Below are positions 16,147 through 24,800 of a stretch of DNA of 59,704 nucleotides, piece by piece. Both the position numbers and the translations under genes were made by a program. The stretch's first letter is position 1. The number at the start of each line of letters is the position of its first letter. Origin of the DNA: a virus; IMG/VR virus record IMGVR_UViG_3300013306_000018, positions 1 to 59,704 of that record; one strand, given 5' to 3'. The notes under the pieces were generated by a model. It did not search any database. It was not told the origin of the DNA and saw only the letters and a program-made list of their open reading frames with translations.

Positions 16147-16516
16147 TGAGCGATACACGATCGTACCGGACGGCAGGTCGATCACCTGCCGTACCTGCGG
16201 CCTGACCAGCTACAATCCGAACGACGTGGCCCAGCGGTACTGTGGCCGGTGCAACGTATTCCACCACGATCTCGTCAATCATCCCAGCCACTACTCGCAC
16301 CCGTCAGGCATCGAGTGCATCGAGGTTGCGCGCCACATGAATTTTAATCTCGGCAACGCGCTGAAATATATCTGGCGCGCTGGGGCAAAAGGTGACGCGG
16401 TAACCGATTTACGCAAGGCGCGCTGGTACATCGACGACGAGATCGCGCGGTTGGAACGCAACCAAGGGGAGAATAAAAATGCCAGCGTGCCGGGAGTACC
16501 GTCAGTATCTACGTGA
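16139..16516 (+). CDS. DUF3310-domain protein with N-terminal zinc ribbon, TTG start
   Basis: 125 residues. The zinc ribbon is CRTCGLTSYN then YCGRCNVFHHD. DUF3310 follows, with NHPSHYSHPSGIECIEVARH and NALKYIWRAGAKGDAVTDLR, a helical domain common in phages and sometimes linked to nucleotide metabolism. TTG 16139 lies after GGGAAG, 7 bases away, and overlaps the previous stop; no ATG fits the family start. Confidence 0.82.
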   Translation: MPDERYTIVPDGRSITCRTCGLTSYNPNDVAQRYCGRCNVFHHDLVNHPSHYSHPSGIECIEVARHMNFNLGNALKYIWRAGAKGDAVTDLRKARWYIDDEIARLERNQGENKNASVPGVPSVST

Positions 16517-16676
16517 AGGTATCCGCCTCTGCCTCGGCCCCGAGCACGAGGCTTTGCTCATGGGTGAGAGGATAAGCTATCTGCGGATGCTGGATCTTGA
16601 GGCTCTGTTCGAGTTGATATTCGGGGTGAGCCCTCGCGACCGCGCTCCGGCTGGCTATCGGCCCCTTCATCATTGA
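16479..16676 (+). CDS. Small protein of unknown function
   Basis: 65 residues, coded over the last 38 bases of the DUF3310 gene in another frame, with GGGGAG upstream of the ATG. Helical (GERISYLRMLDLEALFELIF). No family recognised. Confidence 0.6.
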   Translation: MPACREYRQYLREGIRLCLGPEHEALLMGERISYLRMLDLEALFELIFGVSPRDRAPAGYRPLHH

Positions 16677-16728
16677 CCCGTAGCGGACCAAGTCGCATAT
16701 TCACGAGCGGGAGCTACGATGCTTGACC

Positions 16729-16801
16729 ATCGTGGTTTCTACCGGAGGGATAGGGAGCCGGCGTGAACCGGCTCCCCCTCCTACTACAGAGCTACCACGA
16801 T
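16729..16801. repeat. Nested inverted repeat / long hairpin
   Basis: Outer arms ATCGTGGT (16729-16736) and ACCACGAT (16794-16801) enclose inner arms GGGAGCCGG (16753-16761) and CCGGCTCCC (16768-16776) with loop CGTGAA. Both sets pair perfectly. There is no T tract after it. Confidence 0.8.
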
Positions 16802-16907
16802 CTTGACCCGCAAAGGCCCAAACCGTATAGTCAGCAGCAGGAGCTTACGACGGATTGTGCCCATCGTTCCCTCCTAGGTACCGGGTTTGCCAATCGGCCC
16901 GGCTCCC

Positions 16908-16940
16908 GACGCCGGCCCAGGACCACCCTAGGCCGGCGTC
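16908..16940 (+). terminator. Terminator-like hairpin
   Basis: GACGCCGGCC (16908-16917) and GGCCGGCGTC (16931-16940) form a 10-base perfect stem, followed by ATCATTTTAG. The T run is short and interrupted, so termination strength is uncertain. Confidence 0.6.
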
Positions 16941-17152
16941 ATCATTTTAGTGTATCGCGATAAACCAGGGTAAACTGATTATAACCAGCAATGCGCGGTA
17001 GCTGGGTGGCTAGCTTCCCAGACGCCTCGGGCGGTCACCTATCGAGGGGTGCATTGCCGGCCAGGGAGAGCGGTGCGACTCCGGGAAAGCATAGGGATCA
17101 AACGTCCGATGTGGCGCCCGGCTCCGGCAATCCGCTCTCCCGAAACGACTTC

Positions 17153-17347
17153 TCATCCTTCGTTCTCGTCGGCATAGTAAAAATTCTGCTCATCGCATTG
17201 CTCGCGCAGCAAGATGAAGCAGCGCCGGATCGAGGCCTCCGAGGTGCCGAAACTCTCGGCTGTCGCCTCGCACCGGGTGCAGGTCACGATCACCCCGTCG
17301 ATCGGGCGACCGTTATCGTTTTCCAGCTCGGCTTCCTCGACGGTAAA
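17153..17347 (-). CDS. Short phage zinc-finger-like protein, start codon not visible
   Basis: The frame encodes FTVEEAELENDNGRPIDG, then VTCTRCEATAESFGTSEASI and RRCFILLREQC. This matches a phage family of about 65 residues with a CxxC zinc knuckle, as I recall it. A TAA codon directly precedes the first residue shown. No ATG, GTG or TTG occurs before the GTG in DGVIV. Either a CTG start (GAGGAAG lies 5 bases before CTG at AEL), or loss of the 5' end, could explain this. Confidence 0.55.
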   Translation of the reverse strand, partial: FTVEEAELENDNGRPIDGVIVTCTRCEATAESFGTSEASIRRCFILLREQCDEQNFYYADENEG

Positions 17348-17376
17348 TTAGGCCCTGTGTTTAGTGGAGAAAACCC

Positions 17377-17622
17377 TTGGCGCTCGACCTTGAAACCCTG
17401 ATCCGTGACCCGGTGTGGGCGGCTTACATCGCCCGCGTGCGGCAGCTCGGCCTCGCCTTCCACCCCGACACGAGGGGGAACGACTATGTCGCCGAGGGCG
17501 GCGGGCCGGCCTTCACACCGACCGAGGCCGCCGAGTACGAGCGGGACGTCGAAGCTGCTTTCGCCCGTGACGACGAGGACCCCTACGAGGTTGCCATCGC
17601 GGTCTGGCAAAAATTATTCTGA
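17377..17622 (+). CDS. Small acidic protein of unknown function, TTG start
   Basis: 81 residues. TTG 17377 follows GGAGAAAA. WAAYIARVRQLGLAFHPDTR then AEYERDVEAAFARDDEDPYE, a pattern I associate with small phage proteins of unknown role. Divergent from the zinc-finger-like gene. Confidence 0.72.
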   Translation: MALDLETLIRDPVWAAYIARVRQLGLAFHPDTRGNDYVAEGGGPAFTPTEAAEYERDVEAAFARDDEDPYEVAIAVWQKLF

Positions 17623-17626
17623 TCGC

Positions 17627-17775
17627 GCTCGTCCTGTGCGAGGAGAGCAGCGTTCAGCCGCGCTACATCGGCTGCATATAGTGTAATCGACCGTTCTGCT
17701 GCGGCAATCTGTTCTTGTAGCCTAATGTAACGTACAAATGCAGCAACTGCATCGCGTGCTCGTCGGGCACATCAA
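17627..17775 (-). other. Possible decayed or start-less small gene
   Basis: Directly after the stop of the next gene upstream and in the same frame lies a protein-like, coiled-coil sequence (AAFVRYIRLQEQIAAAERSI; LYAADVARLNAALLAQDERD). It has no ATG, GTG or TTG. An overlapping 48-residue frame that begins MRLRNYWKNDDVDVPDEH is the alternative. I cannot decide whether either is expressed. Confidence 0.3.
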
Positions 17776-17780
17776 CGTCG

Positions 17781-18011
17781 TCATTTTTCCAATAGTTTCT
17801 TAATCGCATCGCAGGTTTCCAGCACGGCGATTAGTTTTCCGTCGTCCATCCAGAGGACGCAGCGCGCTGCCGGAGAGAGCAACTTATTTTTTGCGTCCGC
17901 CGGCGGCGCCTTTGCGTGTATGCTGGCGATGTGGGCCGGGATAACCGCAACCTCACCACCGTCCGCCCGGTGTAACAGGATCATCGACAACGCGGCAGCT
18001 AGTGCATTCAT
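17781..18011 (-). CDS. Small protein of unknown function
   Basis: 76 residues. MILLHRADGGEVAVIPAHIA, then RCVLWMDDGKLIAVLETCD. The two strands with a middle DG turn recall short FlbD-like or phage proteins. It overlaps the upstream gene by 59 bases; AGAAGAAG precedes the ATG at 18011. Confidence 0.66.
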   Translation of the reverse strand: MNALAAALSMILLHRADGGEVAVIPAHIASIHAKAPPADAKNKLLSPAARCVLWMDDGKLIAVLETCDAIKKLLEK

Positions 18012-18147
18012 CTTCTTCTACCTGCCTCACCCCGATCGCCCGCAACCGCTCTGCTGAGCGAAGCACCTGCTTTGCTGCCTCGATCTCGGCTGCACGCTCG
18101 GGCGGCCAGTCAATCTTTTTCAAGTGTCCTAAGTTATGCAGCCTCAT
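17953..18147 (-). CDS. Small helical protein of unknown function
   Basis: 64 residues, WPPERAAEIEAAKQVLRSAE then a CTSC pair. Its ATG overlaps the previous stop (ATGA). Part of a run of six small minus-strand genes with four-base overlaps. Confidence 0.6.
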   Translation of the reverse strand: MRLHNLGHLKKIDWPPERAAEIEAAKQVLRSAERLRAIGVRQVEEDECTSCRVVDDPVTPGGRW

Positions 18148-18332
18148 CGAAACCCGCTGCCTCGTGGCATCTTGAAAAAGTTGGCTGGGTCCAGCTCAAA
18201 CTCCAGCATGCGCCGGGTCATGTCGGCGCTGTATTGTTCTTCCTCGGTGCCGGCCGGCGGCTGCTCCGGCGGCAAGGTCGAGGGGATGCGCGACGGTCCA
18301 TAGAGCGCAGACCAACGACCACGGGTGATCAT
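18144..18332 (-). CDS. Small protein of unknown function
   Basis: 62 residues starting MITRGRWSALYGPSRIPSTL. A Pro-rich first half is followed by a helix (YSADMTRRMLEFELDPANFF). The start is chosen because its ATG overlaps the stop of the membrane protein gene before it. Confidence 0.66.
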   Translation of the reverse strand: MITRGRWSALYGPSRIPSTLPPEQPPAGTEEEQYSADMTRRMLEFELDPANFFKMPRGSGFR

Positions 18333-18499
18333 CGGATCGGCGCGCCGAAAACACCCCAACCTAAAAGACCGATCAGGATAAAAAAGATCAGGCTGAAAGG
18401 CCCGTATGGCTGCAATATCGTTTGATTACGCCAGTACCAGCCGCCGCTGAAGACGATACTAATAACGAAGAAAATCCAGAACCAGATAGCTGCACTCAT
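18329..18499 (-). CDS. Small two-span membrane protein, possible holin candidate
   Basis: 56 residues. Spans are IWFWIFFVISIVFSGGWYW and FSLIFFILIGLLGWGVF, joined by a short polar loop. Size and topology would fit a small holin or an inner-membrane accessory protein, but no lysis enzyme lies beside it. Four-base overlaps on both sides support expression with its neighbours. Confidence 0.62.
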   Translation of the reverse strand: MSAAIWFWIFFVISIVFSGGWYWRNQTILQPYGPFSLIFFILIGLLGWGVFGAPIR

Positions 18500-18717
18500 C
18501 GCTCACCTACCAGCCAGAATACACCATTGGTCATGTCGCGCCAGCGACTACCGTTTTTTGCAAACAACATCCTATCCTCGGCGGTGGTCCACACCAGCGT
18601 CCCCAGCGGGTTCATACAAGGTTGCGTTTCTATATGCTGACGGGCAGCGTTGAACCGGTTCTGGGGGAGAGGGTTGGTGGTGTGTACTGTCGCCTGCGCC
18701 AGACCGGTTGGGTTCAT
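18496..18717 (-). CDS. Small protein of unknown function
   Basis: 73 residues from the ATG at 18717: MNPTGLAQATVHTTNPLPQN, then TLVWTTAEDRMLFAKNGSRW. The gene overlaps both neighbours (ATGA). Upstream in-frame sequence is Arg-rich and overlaps another gene, so it is not included. Confidence 0.6.
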   Translation of the reverse strand: MNPTGLAQATVHTTNPLPQNRFNAARQHIETQPCMNPLGTLVWTTAEDRMLFAKNGSRWRDMTNGVFWLVGER

Positions 18718-18881
18718 GGTGTGCCTCCGTCCTGCTCGACAACGATCACCTCGGCGGCGTCGAATTGCCGCTGTAACGCGGAGTAAACCGCACGTTCTTT
18801 TGCCTGCTGTGCATCCGCGGCCTCGGTAACAACTCTTTCGCTGATCGCCGGAGCCCTGATCGTCACGGTGTAAATCGGCAT
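18714..18881 (-). CDS. Small protein of unknown function (55 residues)
   Basis: MPIYTVTIRAPAISERVVTE, then AADAQQAKERAVYSALQ. The beta-strand and helix layout matches short phage proteins with a TV-I-A...A-A-A-A motif. AGGAG lies 6 bases before the ATG. It follows the large virion gene by 8 bases and begins the six-gene overlap series. Confidence 0.68.
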   Translation of the reverse strand: MPIYTVTIRAPAISERVVTEAADAQQAKERAVYSALQRQFDAAEVIVVEQDGGTP

Positions 18882-18889
18882 AGCGGCTC

Positions 18890-21800
18890 CTAATAGTTAG
18901 CAAACGCCCCTTGTTGTCTAACCGCACCCCGTGCTGCCTTCGACACGGTCAGCCCATACAATGTCGGGTCGCGCACTTTCTCGATCTCACGCTTACGCTC
19001 GGCCGCCACATCTTTAAATTCGATCTTGGCGAAGGGGTACCGAGCGTTGTGTTCTTGGATCATCTGGTTCGCGGCGCGTCGCTCACTCGCTGAACCAGCG
19101 GTCAACACCCGTGCCGCCTCCACCGTCGCCGCGTGGCGGCTGTCCTTAACCGCGTCGGTGAATTGTTTCTCCGAGCTGTAGCCCTCCTGCCGTTCGCCCT
19201 GACGAGCGGAGCGGAAGCCGATGGACTGGTAGAACGTATCGAGCGCAGAGATTTGTTCCGGGGTCTGCGTCTGCTGTCCACGGCGGGTCACCGTGCCCTC
19301 AGTTTCACCTCGGTAGGCTTTGATTGGGTCGCGGATGATTTTTGGGAACAGGTCGATCGCTGCCTGCCCAAAATTGCCGGCGCCGAAATTCGGTATCGAG
19401 CTGAGAACTTCCGAGCCGGCTTGTACCGCGGGAACCCCGGCGACAGCATTCACCGCAGCCATCGTTATGTCTTTGGGGTTTTTGTAGTCGCCCTGAAACT
19501 CCGGTATCCCCAGCATGTTGGCCGCGCCCATGCGCTGGCTGACATCGGCACCGTAGCCCAGACCGCGCGACAGACCGTGGGAGAACAACTCGCCGCCGGT
19601 AGGACCGAGGATGCTCGCCGCAGCGCGGCGGAAGTCGAGGGCGTGGTTGGTCGGCTTGTTGCCGGCCAGGAAATCGTAGGCACCCCACAGGTACCGCAGC
19701 GGATCAGTGAGCCACGTCAGCGCCCCATACATCACCGTCTGCATGCCGATGGTGAAGGCCAGCGCGTAGCGTGCCTCGGTCTTTGTTGCCGCGTCCGCGC
19801 CCTTGAAAGCGTTGCGGATGTCGAGGGCCATCTGGCTGTAGGCCCACATCCCGTGCTGACGGAACTGGGTGATCGGGATCCCCCAGGCGCCGAACCCACC
19901 CTGGCTGGTGGCGAAGCGCGGCTTGTTCGACAGGTTGAAGTTGGGCGCCGACTTCCGCAGAATTTCCTCGGCGTAGTTGATCGCCGCTGCACGGTTCGCA
20001 GGACCGTGCCGCTGCATGTACACATCGTAGGCCGCGAGTGCTGTGACGGCGCGGTTGGCGTCCTCCATCTTGTTGTGGAGGATCGACACCATATCCGCGG
20101 CCATGTCGGCAATGCGGCGGGTTCGCCCACCGCCGCCCTTCGCCATGTTCTGGAGGTCCCTGTAGCTGCTATAGCCAATCAGGTTGTTGTCCTGAAGCCG
20201 CTGGAACAGCGCGGTCATCCCCGCGGCGTCGTTGCGCCGGCTACCGGCGATCAGGTGGTCCCTGATTTGCTGTCCACTGTTCCACTCGCCGGGATCGAGG
20301 CGGCGCAACGCCGCTGCTCCGGTGCCGGCAACCCCGCGAGCAAACTGCCGCGGCATGATCTCCGCGCTAGCGCGAGCCATCGCCGTCGTAGCGCGGCCCA
20401 GCCCGAAGGTCGCACCGATGCGGGGGATCCCCTGCATGTACGTCTCGATGCCGTTCATGATGGTCTGCGCCGGCGAGGCGAGGAATTTGAAGTAGGTCAG
20501 CATCGTCGCGTTGTGGGCACCGCGCAGGAGGATGTTGTTTGAGTCCTCGCTCACCGGCCGGCGGCGGCGGAACTCCTCCATGACTTGCTGCGCTCTCTGC
20601 ACGTCGGCGCTGGTAGGGTTCCCGCCGTTGACCTTCACGGTGTTGGCACCGCGCCCCATCTCGCCGACGTGGCGCCGCATGGCGGCCAGCGCAGCGTCAT
20701 ATTGCGGGCCATACTCCAGGTGCCCCATGGCGTTTTTCAGCGCCAGGAAGGACTGCGACATCGCCTCCTTCAGTTTTGCCGGGTCGGCGCCGTGCACCCC
20801 CAGGCGTTTGCGCATGGTGCCGGCGAAGCGGCTCTGATCGAGCATGACCTTAGTCAGAAGATCGCGCGCAGCGGTGGCTTGCTCCGAGGTGAAATTGGGG
20901 TTGCGGCGCAGCTTGTCGTCGAACCGGTCGACCATCGCCAACCGCGGGATATCGCTCGGCTCCATATGCTCGCGCGATAGCACCAGGGATGGCTCGGCAC
21001 CCTCGGTGATCAGTTGCTGCCGCGCCGCCTCCGCTTCCCGCATCGTATAGCGGGAGAGCATCCCCTTCTCGCTTGTCGTCGGGTCGGTGTAGGTCACCAC
21101 CCAGTCGCCCGAGCGGTGTAAGGGCACGTAGTTGTTGATCCAGCCGCGCTTCCACTCCGTCGCCATCGCGCGAACAAACTCGCGGTTGCCCTCCCACTGA
21201 TCACCAAATGCGCGTGCGACGGGGTTGGTGTCGGTGTTGGCGAGGATCTCGTTGACTCCCTCCATCGTCCGCATCTGCCGCACCATCGTCTCGACCTGGG
21301 CGTCGCTCACCCCTTCGAGGTAGGCCTTACCGATGCCGCGCATGGCGGCGTCGCCGCGGTCGACGCGCTGCTGACGGGTCAGGTTGAAGGTGTCGGTCAC
21401 TGCCTGTCGCTGCGCCGGCGACAGCTTGTTGTAGTCCGCCACAACTGCCTTGAACTCGTCGGGCGTTGCCCGGCTGTGGCTGTTCAGCGGGTGGTCCGGC
21501 GGGTGGGCCGGGTTCATGTCGACGCGCGACGCCTTGGTCAGAACGTGGCTGACCTCGGCGTCGAGGTTCTTTATCACCGCGCCCACTCTGGCTTGGTTTG
21601 CGTCGCCATACGCACGCGACACCCGCTCCACCCCCTCGCGAGCGCGGTTCAGCACGTCGAGGTGGTTCTCTCCCCCCTCCGACGGCTGGAACAGGTGCCG
21701 GTTGAAACCGATCAGCTGCTCGGTGGGCAGAGCCTGCCGAAGCCCCCGGCGGAACCCGGAGGTGGTGTTGCCGAGGCGCCCCTGCGGGTCGCGCATCTCG

Positions 21801-24800
21801 TTGACCTTGTCGCGCACGTCGCTGAAGCTCGGCAGCTCGTGTTCCGAGCGGGCTACCAGCGGCTCTGGCTCCCAGCCGCGCCGGTAAACCATGCTGCTGG
21901 CTGAGGCAGGCCGGGCTTCGCGGTTAAACCGGGCGCCGGCCGCGGCAATATCGTCGAGCGGGCGCATGACGTGATCCATGAGGCTGGTCACGTTCTGCGG
22001 CAGGTGCAGCGCTTGCCGGACGAAGCGGACGAAGCTCTGCCAGAGCGACTTGGCCGGACCCACGGGGTAGCCCAGCTGCGCCATGCGGGCGCGGTACTCG
22101 GGCCCCGGCACGATACCCCGCATCAAATCGTGCATCTCCGGGTTGGTGCGGAGCATCGAGTGGAGCTCGTGCGGGTTACTCAGCGCATAAGCAACCCGCT
22201 CGTCGCCGCCCATACCGTGCATCTCGGCGCCGCGGGCAAACTCGTCGCGGATCGTGCTCAGCACCTGCATCTCGCGTGAGCCGGGCTGGAGGTTGTCGAT
22301 GAAACGCTGCGTCACCCCGTGCGTCGCCTCGTGGAGCAGCACCTCGGCCGACTTCTCACGCACCTCGACGTGCTCGGAGCGCCGCCCAGTCGCAAGGTTT
22401 TCGTCCGACACATACGCGCCGCGGCGAACCGTCTCCGACGGGCGCAGCTCAAGATCCGGCGCCAGCCGCAGCATCGAGCGTGCATAGGCCGCGACGTGCG
22501 GCAGGCGCTTATTGATAAAGGGGTTGTTGGCGATGGCGCGCAGCCCGTCATGCAAGCTGCCACCAGCATCGATCGCCTCGCGCACCGGGGTGTTGACCCG
22601 GTCGTCTTGCATCACCCGCGATAGCGGGCTTGTCGAGGCGGTGGGTTGGTCGCGCTGCGCGCGCGACGCGTCAAGCGGACGCTCCTCGCCCCGCAAGGGC
22701 GGCTCCGCCTCGGGAGTACCTTCGACGCGCGCGGCCCGCTGCTCAGCGGCACGCTCCCGCGCCGCCCTGGCGTCAGGCGGAGCGCGGGCTTGCGGTAGTT
22801 CTAGGGTAGACCGCCCGTCAGGTCCGGTTCTTCCTCCGGCTCCTGGGCGAGAGGCGGCGAGGCGGGCTTCTGGGTCTGCCCAGGCGTCGAGGAGCTTCCC
22901 GAACGCTGCATGCCGATCATGAAGCCACGACTGAAAAGCGGGTGATCCGCCGGCAGCGTCGGCAAGGACTTCTCCCGTTCGATCAGACTTCCAGTTGTGG
23001 ACCGGGCCATATTCACCCTCCGAACCAAATTTCGATACCGTGCTTATACCAAGATCGGTACGTGCCGCAATCCGTTCAACCGCGTCATGAAAGCGCACAT
23101 CGTCGACGAATGGTAACCCGTCATCCCCTCGAAAGTTTATAACGACCGCTTCACGGTCGCCGACTTTAGTAAACCCAGCATCGGAGCCTAGTTCTTGGTT
23201 AATAGCAGCAAGCAGGCGGCTCTGCGCTGCCTCATCGAACGGCTGCTCAAATTCCAGATGACGACCGCGGGCTAAATCGCCGCCCGCAACAGTGCGGCCC
23301 GCCTCGCGATCCGCGTAAGCTTGCGCGTCTGCCTGCTCGTCGAATTTGCGGATAACCTTACCAGCGGCGTTGCGTACCGAGTAGTCACCCTCAAAATCAT
23401 ACGCGCGGTCAGCTCGGAAAAATGGAACCGCATCTTGCCGGTAAATAAACTGAGTAGCGCGGGCATACATCTTCGCTTTTGTTCGATCGAAGAACCCGGC
23501 TGGCTTCTCAGGCACCAAGGTCGTAACGACGTTAGGACTAACCTTCCCCTCAAAACTCCCAGCGCCATAGGTGTCGTAGCCGAGGTTCACCCCAATCCGC
23601 CGCGCCAGTTCGTTGTTACCGTCCTCGTCGAGGATCAGCGCATGCGCTTCGCGGGTGAACTGCTCCTGCGCTGCCCGGCTGGCGTTGTTGATGGGGTGAT
23701 CCAGGTCCTTCGACGGGATCGCCGCGACGGTGACGTGCTGCGACATGCGGTCGATGGCAGATCCAAAGTCGCCGCGCGCGGTGTCGATGACGGCTGCCAC
23801 ATCGGCCGGGTCGGCGGCCAGCGCGTGCTTGCGCCAGATCGCCATATGCCCCTGGCGGGCGGGGCCGTTCTTGTCCGGCGCCTTTGGCTTGAGGACGCCG
23901 TTTTTGTCCGGCTCCATCGTGGCAAACTTAGCGGCGAGGCTCTCCTTCCAGGTCGCCTCTTTGACCGCGGGCAGCTCAAACCTAGCTTTGATCGCACTCC
24001 ACAGCGCCGCCTGGACTTGGTGCGGCAGCCAGCGCTGCTCGCCCACCGGCACGCCGGCATTAAGCTCGCCGGCGAGACGCTGTATCTCGAGCTGGGAAAA
24101 TCCGTATTTGTCGGTGATGCCACCCCTAGCCCCGGTGCCGCCGGGACCGCCGGCAGCATCGACCCGGTGACCCATAGCGCGCAGCACCCACAGGTCAACC
24201 GTCGCACCCTTGATCGCCGACACCACATCGGCCGGCAGGTTGAGCCGGTTGTTGCCGGGTTCCAACACCTCGGGGTGAGCGGTAATCAGCTCATGCATCA
24301 GGTTGAGGTAGAAATTATTGGTCTTGCGCCCGCCCCAGTCCTGGCCGCTGTCGAGCCAGCGCTGGGCTCTGGCATTCTGCGACTCGGTGCCGACATGGAT
24401 TGGTTCGCCGCGGTGCCACTGCTCGTAGGCGTCGATGGCAAACTTCATATTGGTGGGCACCGGGCGCTGCGGCGAGTAGATCGCGACGAGCCCGGTTAAC
24501 CGGTCGGCTTCACGCAGATCACCACGAGTAACCTGCATGATTTTCTTCATGCTGTCTTCGTACCAGTACCGGCCTTTCTCGCCTTCTTTGACGAGCTGTT
24601 TCATTAACTTCTGCAATTGTCGGTAATGCCGGGGCGTCTGCACCCATTCAGGCGCGCCCTTGTATCTACCGTCAGCCGTCCGCTCCGGCTTTAGCGCCCG
24701 CCACCGTCGGTCCTCACGCTCACCCTGCGGGTGCCCCTTGGTTTCGTCCGGCCCCGCCTCCATGACGGTGCGAACAATGTTCTGGTCTTGCTCAGGCGCG

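Larger units (their letters stand above)
16677..17152. other. Structured non-coding stretch with three large inverted repeats
   Basis: No convincing gene in about 475 bases. It contains a nested hairpin at 16729-16801, a terminator-like hairpin at 16908-16940, and a 10-base perfect inverted repeat pairing 17064-17073 with 17132-17141. Open frames here are short and have no protein-like features. The density of structure suggests one or more small RNAs or a transcription boundary. Confidence 0.55.

Noticed and set aside
17064-17141. tRNA gene
   Set aside because: A 7-base acceptor-like stem can be drawn, but the stem extends to 10 bases, the T-loop lacks TTCRA, and no good anticodon arm forms.
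16991-17401. 136-codon open frame in the structured region
   Set aside because: It overlaps two strong hairpins and the opposite-strand zinc-finger-like gene, and has no motif.
19133-20542. Long plus-strand open frame (469 codons) opposite the giant virion gene
   Set aside because: It is the antisense of a convincing minus-strand gene. Its translation is His/Arg/Gly-rich with no motif, a usual effect of GC-rich codon use. The same applies to 23321-24499, 26585-27472 and 58191-59144.
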